Positions 7,459 to 14,091 of a stretch of 14,126 bases of DNA are shown in pieces. The position numbers and the translations under genes are program-made. Source of the stretch: JAACPR01 sp964598245 (GTDB lineage Bacteria > Patescibacteriota > Minisyncoccia > Phycocordibacterales > JAACPR01); assembly GCA_964598245.1 (NCBI GenBank), contig CAZRAX010000013.1, forward strand, positions 1 through 14,126, given 5' to 3'. Position 1 is the first letter of the stretch; the number at the start of each line of letters is the position of its first letter. A model generated the notes under the pieces. The model saw nothing but the letters and a program-made list of their open reading frames with translations. It was not told the DNA's origin and ran no database searches.

Positions 7459-7491
7459 AAACCACTCATAACAAAATATTGTGGATGGTTT
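7457..7491 (-). terminator. Possible terminator of the ribonucleotide reductase gene
   Basis: About 25 nt after the reductase stop codon, AAACCA pairs with TGGTTT, with an inner ACAA/TTGT helix separated by internal loops, and the minus strand continues TTTTTG. The stem is imperfect. Its T run leads directly into the -35 box of rnpB, a compact terminator-promoter junction. Confidence 0.4.
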
Positions 7492-7513
7492 CTTGTGCTA
7501 AGTTTTCAATAAT

Positions 7514-9829
7514 TTATTTTGAAGCTTTTTCATTCGCCTCTTGAGCCAAAACATCATCAGTTTCACAAACTCCACTTGAACAAGCAAGTTCTTGCTTCAT
7601 ATCAATCTCATTAGTACTCTCGTATGCAAGAATTTTTGAGAAATCAATATGGTCGACTTTTCTAACCATTTCTTCATATTTTTCTTTATTAATTTCTTCA
7701 TAAGGAGCTAATTGATAAGCATGATCTGATCGAGGTAAAAATGATAATCCACCAACATAATCCCAGTTTTTATAAATCCAATTACCAACCTCTAACCATT
7801 CATCATCACCGACAGAAACAGTCACTGAAGGATTGTGTTCTGTGTAATTAGTTTTTACTAATTTCCAATGCTCTAATTGATCAAGTGCAGTAACTTGGTC
7901 TTTAAAAATAGCATCTTTGGGAGATTTCACTGGAAATTCTAAGACAAATGTAGGAGCATCTTCATAACTATAACCAACCTCGGGGTAATAAGGAACATTT
8001 TGATCTTTTAACATTTTGAAAAGTGAGTCCGTACGACCAATTCTGATTCTTCTAATATAGTATTCTGCATGTCTTGGATGCATACCAGATGAAGAATCAA
8101 CGACTTGAGAAACAGTTCCCGAAGGCTTGGTTGTTGTAATACAGGTTGATTCATTAATTCCAAATCTCTTAGCAAATTGCTTATTAATTTTAATAGATTC
8201 TTTTTGCAGTTTTTGCAAAACTTTGGCATCACGAACAACTTTAGAATCCCATTGACCTGTCAAAGAAACACCAAGTAGTGCTTCACTCTCACAATTTTCT
8301 TTCCATTTCTTTGAAAGATAAGGGAATTTTGTCAAAGTTGCCTGATAAGTCCCCAAAATAGTTGCTAATTTAATTTTTTTCAAAAGTGAAGCTTCTGTAT
8401 CGTTTGATCGACAAACAACTTCTGATAAATTACAAAATTGTTTCGATTGCAAAATAATTTCTCCACAAGGATTTGTTCCCCACTGAATATCATCACCAAC
8501 TTTTTCAATTCTTCTTTTTGGTAATTGATTTTTAAGACTTCCACGGTTGAAAATTCCTCTTTCACCTGTTTGTCCTTCTACAAGAGAAAGCCACTCACTC
8601 ATAAATTCTGATGTAGTAGGTCTGACTTCATAAACAGCAGAGTTATTGGCCATTGATCTTTGAGGATGATTAATCCAAAACTGACCGTCTTTTGCTTCTC
8701 TCATTTCAAGATCATTTAAATCAGAAAGTGAAATCATGGCACTACGACGAACACCACCGACAACTACAATTCTACCAATCATACAAGCGATATCGTGGAC
8801 ATCAATATTTGAAAGACGGCGACCTTGTTTTGCTAAAACTTTTGACTTGGCAAATTCATGTAATTCTTTTAATGGACCTGGACCAGATGCTTTACCTCCT
8901 TTTGTTTTTAGTCTTGCTCCTTCTGGACGAACCTGAGAATAATCAAATTCGATATCTTCTCCATCAAACCAAGCTTTTAGACCAGCTGTTAATGAATCAC
9001 ACCAACCTTCGGTGGAATCAGCGACAATATGAGTAGCTCTTTTCTTGCCAGTTTGTCTTTTAATTTGAGGAAATTTTTGAACATTTTCAGATTCAGCAGA
9101 AAATCCAACACCAGTTCCCGACATACAAACATACATAATCTCAGCAAAGTCCTCCACTCTTGATGGAGCAATGAATGAACAGTTATAAGCACAAACATTT
9201 GTTTTACTAGCAGCTTCACCAGCAAATTGCATCAATCGCATTGATGGCATAATTTCTTGTTTTAAAATTGCTTGACGAATTTCTTCGTATTCTGAATCTT
9301 TTAGTTTTTTACCAATATTCTGTTTCATAAAATCAATATATCTACCGACAGTTTCAATCCATGTTTCTCGACGGTTTTCAGATTCAATCCATTTTGAATA
9401 AGTTCTGTAATATACAAATTCAGCAAGTGGATTTCGGAAATATTTTTTACTTTCTTCTGCGAGTTTTTTTACTTTCGGAGGAATAACAATGGCTTTTTGG
9501 GCACGAATTTTTGCTCTTTCTTCACGATAAAGAATATAATGTTTGGCTGTATTAGCGTATTTATTTAAAATGAGTTGCTGTTCAACAATATCTTGGATTC
9601 CCTCAACTGTTGGGATAAAACCCTTGAAGGTTTTAGAAATATTAGCGAGCTCTGCATGAACTCTTTCTCCTACAAATCTGGCGTCTTCACGATCACCCTC
9701 ATTTGTATTGGTAATGGCTTTGTATATGGCATTCTCAATTTTACCTATATCAAATGGTACTATTGTACCATCTCTTTTTCTGACACTTTTTACAAACTTA
9801 GAAGATTTTTGAGAACTTTTTTTTACCAT
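7514..9829 (-). CDS. nrdJ: Class II adenosylcobalamin-dependent ribonucleoside-triphosphate reductase
   Basis: A 771-residue reductase that makes deoxyribonucleotides from ribonucleotides using a cobalamin-generated thiyl radical. Residues about 12-105 form an ATP-cone allosteric domain (KRDGTIVPFDIGKIENAI). The catalytic barrel follows: CAYNC (213-217), the long GTGVGFSAE segment near 238-246, GGVRRSAMI near 358-366, and the finger loop NPCGE (453-457). C455 is the expected radical cysteine and C466 lies 11 residues on, the same spacing as C408/C419 in the Lactobacillus leichmannii enzyme. TTTKPSGT (565-572) binds phosphate in this family. The tail carries CSSGVC (750-755), a CX4C pair like C731/C736, which reduces the active site and is itself recharged by thioredoxin or glutaredoxin. 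An ATP cone is absent from the leichmannii enzyme as I recall it. No class I small subunit or class III activase is nearby. No cobalamin riboswitch is seen upstream. Single-gene unit. Confidence 0.93.
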   Translation of the reverse strand: MVKKSSQKSSKFVKSVRKRDGTIVPFDIGKIENAIYKAITNTNEGDREDARFVGERVHAELANISKTFKGFIPTVEGIQDIVEQQLILNKYANTAKHYILYREERAKIRAQKAIVIPPKVKKLAEESKKYFRNPLAEFVYYRTYSKWIESENRRETWIETVGRYIDFMKQNIGKKLKDSEYEEIRQAILKQEIMPSMRLMQFAGEAASKTNVCAYNCSFIAPSRVEDFAEIMYVCMSGTGVGFSAESENVQKFPQIKRQTGKKRATHIVADSTEGWCDSLTAGLKAWFDGEDIEFDYSQVRPEGARLKTKGGKASGPGPLKELHEFAKSKVLAKQGRRLSNIDVHDIACMIGRIVVVGGVRRSAMISLSDLNDLEMREAKDGQFWINHPQRSMANNSAVYEVRPTTSEFMSEWLSLVEGQTGERGIFNRGSLKNQLPKRRIEKVGDDIQWGTNPCGEIILQSKQFCNLSEVVCRSNDTEASLLKKIKLATILGTYQATLTKFPYLSKKWKENCESEALLGVSLTGQWDSKVVRDAKVLQKLQKESIKINKQFAKRFGINESTCITTTKPSGTVSQVVDSSSGMHPRHAEYYIRRIRIGRTDSLFKMLKDQNVPYYPEVGYSYEDAPTFVLEFPVKSPKDAIFKDQVTALDQLEHWKLVKTNYTEHNPSVTVSVGDDEWLEVGNWIYKNWDYVGGLSFLPRSDHAYQLAPYEEINKEKYEEMVRKVDHIDFSKILAYESTNEIDMKQELACSSGVCETDDVLAQEANEKASK

Positions 9830-9861
9830 ATTTGTGCTAAATTAACTGCTAAAGTTGCTTT

Positions 9862-9867
9862 ATTCTA
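9862..9867 (-). promoter_or_regulatory. Possible -10 box of the ribonucleotide reductase promoter
   Basis: Minus strand TAGAAT, five of six to TATAAT, about 32 nt before the ATG. The region 17 nt further upstream (9890-9885) reads GTTTTT, a poor -35, which would fit a promoter that depends on an activator or is weak. The leader is short and has no Shine-Dalgarno. Confidence 0.4.
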
Positions 9868-9890
9868 ACCCCTAAATACTGTTAAAAAAC

Positions 9891-9899
9891 TGTGGATAA
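9891..9899 (-). promoter_or_regulatory. Consensus DnaA box upstream of the ribonucleotide reductase
   Basis: Minus strand TTATCCACA, an exact match to the DnaA box consensus, immediately upstream of the predicted -35 position of the reductase promoter. DnaA-box control of ribonucleotide reductase genes is known in E. coli (nrdAB). Only one perfect copy is seen, so this is more likely a regulatory site than an origin. Chance occurrence of one 9-mer cannot be excluded. Confidence 0.45.
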
Positions 9900-9976
9900 C
9901 TCATACCAAAATAGAATAGCCGAGATGTAAAGCTTAGTCTTGTAAGAGCTTTTTAAATTAGTCTGAAATTGATTTT

Positions 9977-10007
9977 ATATTTTATAAATGAAAAAATTAT
10001 AAAATAT
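9977..10007. repeat. Perfect 11-bp AT-only inverted repeat at the operon end (possible weak terminator)
   Basis: ATATTTTATAA (9977-9987) and TTATAAAATAT (9997-10007) are exact inverses around a 9-nt loop. The DUF192 stop codon is inside the right arm. As RNA on the minus strand it forms an all-AU hairpin with a U6 run in the loop, not after it. It may protect or end the operon transcript, but in DNA this AT-rich the repeat may be fortuitous. The rest of the 9830-9996 gap holds only the reductase promoter region and DnaA box. Confidence 0.4.
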
Positions 10008-10500
10008 TAATTTCATCGCCTTTTTTGATTGCATTTTCATCGGCAAAACCAGCTGGCATTTCCAAAACATATAATGATTCATGTTTTGGCTTAAAAACAT
10101 TGGGGTAAGTTTCTGGTTTTATATTTTTTTCTATATGAACAACCTGATATTGTTGATTAAACCAAATAATGTCAATAGGAAAATTCATATTTTTCATCCA
10201 AATACCATGATAATCCTCTTTCTCAAAAACAAAAAATAATCCTCGATTTTTTTCTAAACTATTTTTACCACTTAGACCCTGAATTCTCTCTTCATTAGTG
10301 TCAGCAATATGAATTTTAATAACTGATTGACCAAAAACAGCTGTTTTTTGTTCAATATAATCATAAATAAAACTATTATCCTTAAATTCTTGATAAATTG
10401 GGACAGTAAATAAAAAAACAAAAAAAACACTGTAACCAATGACGGTTTTAGCAGATGTTATAATTAATTCATCAATTATTACCCTGTTAGAAAAAATCAT
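9997..10500 (-). CDS. Membrane-anchored DUF192 protein
   Basis: A 167-residue protein with one N-terminal hydrophobic segment at about 18-36 (anchor or uncleaved signal) and a DUF192 domain at about 57-167. Family landmarks: ERIQGLSG (71-78), RGLFFVFE (86-93), the IWMKNMNFPIDIIWF stretch (100-114, with the conserved M-K-N-M/T-x-x-P-I-D core), YPNVF (132-136), LEMPAG (146-151) and the closing KKGDEI. DUF192 proteins are small, usually exported beta-rich domains of unknown biochemical role, often found with envelope genes. The ATG is 3 nt after the stop of the SRPBCC gene, so it is the last member of the five-gene operon. Function beyond the family name cannot be read. Confidence 0.85.
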   Translation of the reverse strand: MIFSNRVIIDELIITSAKTVIGYSVFFVFLFTVPIYQEFKDNSFIYDYIEQKTAVFGQSVIKIHIADTNEERIQGLSGKNSLEKNRGLFFVFEKEDYHGIWMKNMNFPIDIIWFNQQYQVVHIEKNIKPETYPNVFKPKHESLYVLEMPAGFADENAIKKGDEINIL

Positions 10501-10503
10501 AGA

Positions 10504-11022
10504 CTAATATTTTAAAAGTTTTTGAAACAAGCCAACTCTAATAAATTTAAATTCTTGATCAATAATTCTATTTCGACCGGTCAAAACAGCTACTCCTCTC
10601 CAAAAAATATTATCAATGGTACTTTCTTCAGAAATAATCACTTGAGTTTTATTTCCTTGAGATAATGAGTAGCTCCAAATCCCCTCTAATCCTGTTTTAG
10701 TATTCCTCATCTTAACAACATATTTATTAATTGGTTTTCTTTCAATAATTTCGTATTCCCTTGATTCATTTTCGGAAATAATTTCTCTCCATTTCAAAAT
10801 ATTCCCAAAACTTTTTTCTATAATTTCAATTTCAACAACATCTTTTTTATAATTAACATGACTTTCTAAATTAGTTATAACTTCCCAAACTACTTCTATT
10901 CGATCATCATATAATGCGCTGGATGTTTTTTTATATTCAGTATCAAAATAACCACCGAAAGCAATAATCGTTGAGAAAACTAATATAGTAATAACTATTA
11001 TAGGTAAAATTATTTTATACAT
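10504..11022 (-). CDS. Membrane-anchored SRPBCC (START-like) domain protein
   Basis: A 172-residue protein from the ATG at 11022. One N-terminal helix at about 4-23 is followed by an SRPBCC/polyketide-cyclase-like domain at about 32-172: the opening beta strand and helix (DDRIEVVWEVITNLESHVNY), a central beta sheet with WREIISENESREYEIIE, GLEGIWSYSL and TQVIISEES, and a long C-terminal helix with the FKFIRVGLFQKLLKY end. This fold makes a hydrophobic pocket for lipids or other ligands; the ligand is unknown. The frame is open further upstream to a TTG at 11061, but the ATG is preferred because it directly precedes the hydrophobic helix and AAAGGT sits next to it. A TATAAT at the position expected for a nearly leaderless internal start also lies just upstream. 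It is 55 nt from the gene before it and 3 nt from DUF192. Confidence 0.75.
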   Translation of the reverse strand: MYKIILPIIVITILVFSTIIAFGGYFDTEYKKTSSALYDDRIEVVWEVITNLESHVNYKKDVVEIEIIEKSFGNILKWREIISENESREYEIIERKPINKYVVKMRNTKTGLEGIWSYSLSQGNKTQVIISEESTIDNIFWRGVAVLTGRNRIIDQEFKFIRVGLFQKLLKY

Positions 11023-11077
11023 ACCTTTAATTATAAAACATATAATTTTAGATTGATACAAAAGATATCAACAAAAC

Positions 11078-12202
11078 TTATTGATACTGAATATAAATAG
11101 GATTTGGTCTTAGTTTTAATAATTCTTCTGGTGTTAAAAGCCGGTGCGGCTCTTCCTTTAAATCATTTTTATAAAAAATCTTGAATCCAGTAAATTGAAT
11201 CGGCTCTGGTGACACAACATAATCATAAGTGTTAAATTTTCTAGCTGGGGAACCCCAGCCATCCATATGAACAACAATTTGAACTTCTGGGGTTGGTTTA
11301 ATATTTTGATAATTTCTAACCATTTTGTGGGTGAAACGATGAATGACCAAAACTTTTGGTGGTAAATTATTTTCTTTAACAATTTCAGATAAATAATCAA
11401 TAACAAAATTAATATCCTCATCTGTGTAATGACCAATAACTGTTCCTGGTTTATCACCAGTTTTCATAGAAAATTCTGGATCAATTCCTAAATGAACTTT
11501 TGGTAATTTTAAATATTCTTCTATAAAAGGAAGCTCTTTTTGGATGGTGCTTAATCCTACCTGAAGATCTAAGAAAACAATGCCGTCAATTTTTTCAGCC
11601 ATATTAACTGCCCTTTCAATTTGCTCATCTGGCATTCGCAATGTATAGAGACCTTCCTCACCAGGGTTTGCTTGGGCGGTACTGGCAATATAGTGAACTG
11701 CTGGTAATGCTGGTATTTCCGAATCAGCGTTATTCCAATTATCAATTTCTTTCTGAAGTCTTTCTAAGACTTTTTCCTCTGAAAATTCCCCCAAGATTCC
11801 CATTCTTTCAGAATAAAAATTTCCATAATATGCAATAATCCTGTTGAAAGGTAAAATAGCACCATATTTTGGGTAAGGAGCGTCTTTGACTGGATACAAA
11901 TAATCTTCCTTTAGCTCAACAGTTGTTGTTGAAATTTCAGTGATTGTGGTAGTTGCAGTTTTAATTTCAGTTGTTGTTGCAACTTCAACATATTTTGGTG
12001 GTGGATTATTGGCAACATACTCTGATAATCGATCATATTCTTTTTTATCTAACCTAGGTTCTGGTTTTATTTCTTCGACCTTTTCAACTAAGGCACCAAC
12101 AATAACATTACTATCGTAATTTTGAGTATTTCCAAATCTCCAAAAAAAAGTTAGAAATATAATCAACAACAATAAGCAAATAATTATCAGTATTTTTTTC
12201 AT
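11078..12202 (-). CDS. Conserved exported protein of unknown function with Thr-rich linker
   Basis: A 374-residue protein. An N-terminal hydrophobic helix at about 4-20 is a signal anchor. Residues 23-100 look extended: acidic and proline-bearing, with three TTT clusters at 77-79, 84-86 and 92-94 that resemble a wall-spanning linker. The folded domain from about 110 to 374 has conserved-looking blocks: RIIAYYGNF, MGILGEF (134-140), PALPAVHYIAS, IVFLDLQVG (208-216), VHLGIDPEFSM (236-246), KVLVIHRFT (283-291), VHMDGWG (311-317), GFKIFYKND and a C-terminal IQYQ. The alternation of strands ending in charged residues suggests a TIM-barrel-like fold. I recall similar blocks in exported hypothetical proteins of Actinobacteria and Chloroflexota but know no tested function. 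Acidic residues at D212, D241, E243 and D314 are candidates for a catalytic or metal site (inference). It starts 5 nt after the M14 gene, with GGAA before the ATG. Confidence 0.8.
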   Translation of the reverse strand: MKKILIIICLLLLIIFLTFFWRFGNTQNYDSNVIVGALVEKVEEIKPEPRLDKKEYDRLSEYVANNPPPKYVEVATTTEIKTATTTITEISTTTVELKEDYLYPVKDAPYPKYGAILPFNRIIAYYGNFYSERMGILGEFSEEKVLERLQKEIDNWNNADSEIPALPAVHYIASTAQANPGEEGLYTLRMPDEQIERAVNMAEKIDGIVFLDLQVGLSTIQKELPFIEEYLKLPKVHLGIDPEFSMKTGDKPGTVIGHYTDEDINFVIDYLSEIVKENNLPPKVLVIHRFTHKMVRNYQNIKPTPEVQIVVHMDGWGSPARKFNTYDYVVSPEPIQFTGFKIFYKNDLKEEPHRLLTPEELLKLRPNPIYIQYQ

Positions 12203-12207
12203 TTCCG

Positions 12208-13101
12208 TTATTGTATCAGATTAATATTTTTTTGATAAAAATTAATTAAAGCTTTGACTCCTGCAAGATTTCTTTGCCATTCTGCTGATTCGCGAGTTTC
12301 TAATTCAACTGTAATAGCGGGAATTCCAATTGAAGCCAACCAGCCTTCAGCATCTCCAGTAATTGGATAAGCATCAAATATTTCAACTGCGCGATAATTT
12401 CCAGCATCAGCATAAGCGTTCATGATAGAAATTGTTTCTGGCAAAATCCCTTCTTCACACTCAGACGCATAAACAGCATTGGCTTTGCTGTGCCAAAAAA
12501 TAACAGCGACTGGTGAATTACTAACAACATAATTTTTCAATGCCATTGCCTCTGGTTCAGAAAAAACTGTTTCTCCAGCACTAACAACTTGTCCTCTCCA
12601 AGTACTTTCTGGTTGCCACTTACAATCAAAGTTTCTGTTCAAATCAACATTGTTAGCATTAAATCTAGCTGATGCCAAAAGATTTTCATCACTTATAACA
12701 TCATTAGAATTAAATCTTCCCTCTTTTCCAACAACCTTATACAAACCATCTGGATTCAAAACAGGGATAATTGTTATCTTTAAATTATCTGGAATAATTT
12801 GAGGATTGGAATCAAAATAATCAATAAATTCATAAGCTAGCAAAACACTATTGTATTCATAACCACCATGAATACCACCAACTAATAAAATTTCTGTTTC
12901 CCCATTCCCAAAAGAATGCTTTTCAATTCTACGATCTTCAACAGATTGTCCAATTTGTTTTACACTTGGTTCTTCTTGAATAATTGCTGGTTCTAAAATG
13001 ACTTCAACTTCTTGCTCTTTATCCAAAAATAGGAAAAGGCCAATAATAACCAAGACTAAAACAATGACCCCCGCGATAATACTTTTTCCAAATGATGTCA
13101 T
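12208..13101 (-). CDS. M14-family zinc carboxypeptidase-like protein, catalytic residues present
   Basis: A 297-residue exported or membrane-anchored peptidase: helix at about 8-26, acidic linker 28-57, M14 domain 60-297. Candidate zinc ligands are H78 and E82 in GGIHGGYE and H204 in FWHSKA. NPDG (116-119) and DLNRNFDC (153-160, with the substrate-binding Asn-Arg pair at N155-R156) are typical. E266 in ITVELE is the expected general base, equivalent to E270 of carboxypeptidase A. C160 and C215 could form a disulfide. M14 enzymes trim C-terminal residues from peptides or cut cell-wall peptides; substrate not determinable. The first motif has four residues from H to E where carboxypeptidase A has HxxE, so this is a variant subfamily or E82 is not the exact ligand. 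It lies 8 nt after its inactive-looking paralogue and 5 nt before the exported protein. Confidence 0.85.
   Translation of the reverse strand: MTSFGKSIIAGVIVLVLVIIGLFLFLDKEQEVEVILEPAIIQEEPSVKQIGQSVEDRRIEKHSFGNGETEILLVGGIHGGYEYNSVLLAYEFIDYFDSNPQIIPDNLKITIIPVLNPDGLYKVVGKEGRFNSNDVISDENLLASARFNANNVDLNRNFDCKWQPESTWRGQVVSAGETVFSEPEAMALKNYVVSNSPVAVIFWHSKANAVYASECEEGILPETISIMNAYADAGNYRAVEIFDAYPITGDAEGWLASIGIPAITVELETRESAEWQRNLAGVKALINFYQKNINLIQ
12859..12895. repeat. 37-bp direct repeat, copy 1 (in the active M14 gene)
   Basis: Identical over 37 bases to 13743-13779 in the paralogue. It encodes the strand and motif EILLVGGIHGGY in both. The identity ends exactly at the codon that differs functionally (GAA here, TCA in the paralogue). 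Confidence 0.9.
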
Positions 13102-13109
13102 CTTAAATT

Positions 13110-14027
13110 TTAATTACTATAATAATCAATTACGGCTTCAACTCCAGCTTTATTTTTTGATAATTCAGTATCTTGATGATCTGAAAGCAGAATACTAATT
13201 GCGGGTACACCCTCTTTAGATAACCAATTAACCATATCTCCTGTGATTTCATAAAAATCAAATTCTTTATAAGCAGGATATCCTGAAGCACTTGAATAAA
13301 CATTAGTTAACTCCGAAGTTTCATCCAAAACTCCGTTGTGACAATTTGAAGCAAAAACTCCACCAGCAGAACTGTAATAGACAATGACTGCCTTTGGATT
13401 TGCACCTTGGATATAGTTTCTAATCGCCTGACTTTCTGGTTCAGAAAAAGCATTATCACCACCATCAACATCTCGATTTTGCCATTTACCAACGGCTTGC
13501 CAATCACAATCAAAATTTCTATTCAAATCTACTCCATTGCCATTAAATCTTCCGGCGACCTTATCTTGATCAGAAGCAGTAACATCAGATGATGAAAAAT
13601 TTGTCGAATTATCTACAACTTTTCCTAGACCATCTGGGTTTAAAACAGGAATAATTGTAAGTTTAATATCTTCTGGAATAAGTTCTGGATTACCATTAAA
13701 ATAATCAATCAATTGATTATTTAAAAGAGCAGTATTCCATGAATAACCACCATGAATACCACCAACTAATAAAATTTCTTTATCGCCATTTCCAAAATGA
13801 TATGCAGTAATTTGCTGATTATTTGCAGAATTACCAATAATATTTTGTGAAGCATATTGCTCTTCTTGTGGTTCTTGCTCTATCGATTCTTCTGAAATTT
13901 CTTGAGCCACATTTTCATTCACCTGGTCTTCTGGGACATAGGTATCTTGTTCACCATTTCGAATTAAAAAGAAGGCGGCAACACCAATTAAAATAATAAT
14001 TAAAACGATTATAATTGCTTTTTTCAT
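13110..14027 (-). CDS. M14-like protein lacking zinc ligands and catalytic Glu (predicted pseudopeptidase)
   Basis: A 305-residue paralogue of the next gene, first in the operon. Signal anchor at about 4-22, acidic linker 26-60 rich in Glu/Gln, M14-like domain 73-305. It keeps the scaffold: GGIHGGY (89-95), IIPVLNPDG, DLNRNFDC (167-174), FSEPE (194-198) and the cysteine pair C174/C229. Aligned with its neighbour, the active-site changes are: E82 to S96 in the first motif, third zinc ligand H204 to Y218 (VIVYYSSA), and general base E266 to L280 (ISILLS). Only H92 of the zinc ligands remains. It should not be a working carboxypeptidase; a binding, regulatory or scaffolding role is possible. The frame is complete with no stop or shift, so it is not a decayed gene. 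The ATG is preceded by a weak GGA and lies 55 nt downstream of a strong terminator stem. Confidence 0.85.
   Translation of the reverse strand: MKKAIIIVLIIILIGVAAFFLIRNGEQDTYVPEDQVNENVAQEISEESIEQEPQEEQYASQNIIGNSANNQQITAYHFGNGDKEILLVGGIHGGYSWNTALLNNQLIDYFNGNPELIPEDIKLTIIPVLNPDGLGKVVDNSTNFSSSDVTASDQDKVAGRFNGNGVDLNRNFDCDWQAVGKWQNRDVDGGDNAFSEPESQAIRNYIQGANPKAVIVYYSSAGGVFASNCHNGVLDETSELTNVYSSASGYPAYKEFDFYEITGDMVNWLSKEGVPAISILLSDHQDTELSKNKAGVEAVIDYYSN
13743..13779. repeat. 37-bp direct repeat, copy 2 (in the M14-like pseudopeptidase gene)
   Basis: Second copy of the repeat at 12859-12895. Nearby sequence is less alike, so this is the best-kept stretch of a tandem gene duplication, kept by constraint or gene conversion. 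Confidence 0.9.
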
Positions 14028-14048
14028 AATAGTTCCATATTAACATAG

Positions 14049-14054
14049 ATTATA
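14049..14054 (-). promoter_or_regulatory. Possible -10 box of the M14 operon
   Basis: Minus strand TATAAT, 21 nt before the ATG at 14027 and directly after the T run of the upstream terminator. No good -35 is seen at the right distance (the terminator stem occupies it), so confidence is moderate. Confidence 0.45.
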
Positions 14055-14064
14055 AAAATACAAT

Positions 14065-14091
14065 AAAAAAGCGCGCCATTACTAGCGCACT
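14065..14091 (-). terminator. Intrinsic terminator of the gene entering from the right
   Basis: Minus strand AGTGCGC (14091-14085), 8-nt loop, GCGCGCT (14076-14070), followed by T6. This is the most GC-rich stem in the AT-rich surroundings. The stop codon of the upstream frame lies in its loop. Confidence 0.85.

Noticed and set aside
7481..7489. Second DnaA-box-like sequence TGTGGATGG after the reductase gene
   Set aside because: Two mismatches to the consensus and it is part of the possible terminator stem; does not support an origin of replication.
8692..9036. Plus-strand ORFs of 114 and 66 codons within the reductase gene
   Set aside because: They lie antisense to strongly conserved ribonucleotide reductase sequence, have no family resemblance, and are explained as shadows of that gene.
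9575..9868. Plus-strand 97-codon ORF over the start of the reductase gene
   Set aside because: It is antisense to the ATP-cone coding region and has no recognisable features; the minus-strand gene is certain.
9925..9955. Hairpin-like AAAGCTTAG/AGCTTTTT sequence followed by T5 on the plus strand
   Set aside because: The stem is bulged, and no plus-strand gene approaches it; on the minus strand it lacks a T run.
11023..11061. Longer N-terminus for the SRPBCC protein from a TTG
   Set aside because: The TTG has no ribosome-binding site and the internal ATG sits directly before the membrane helix.
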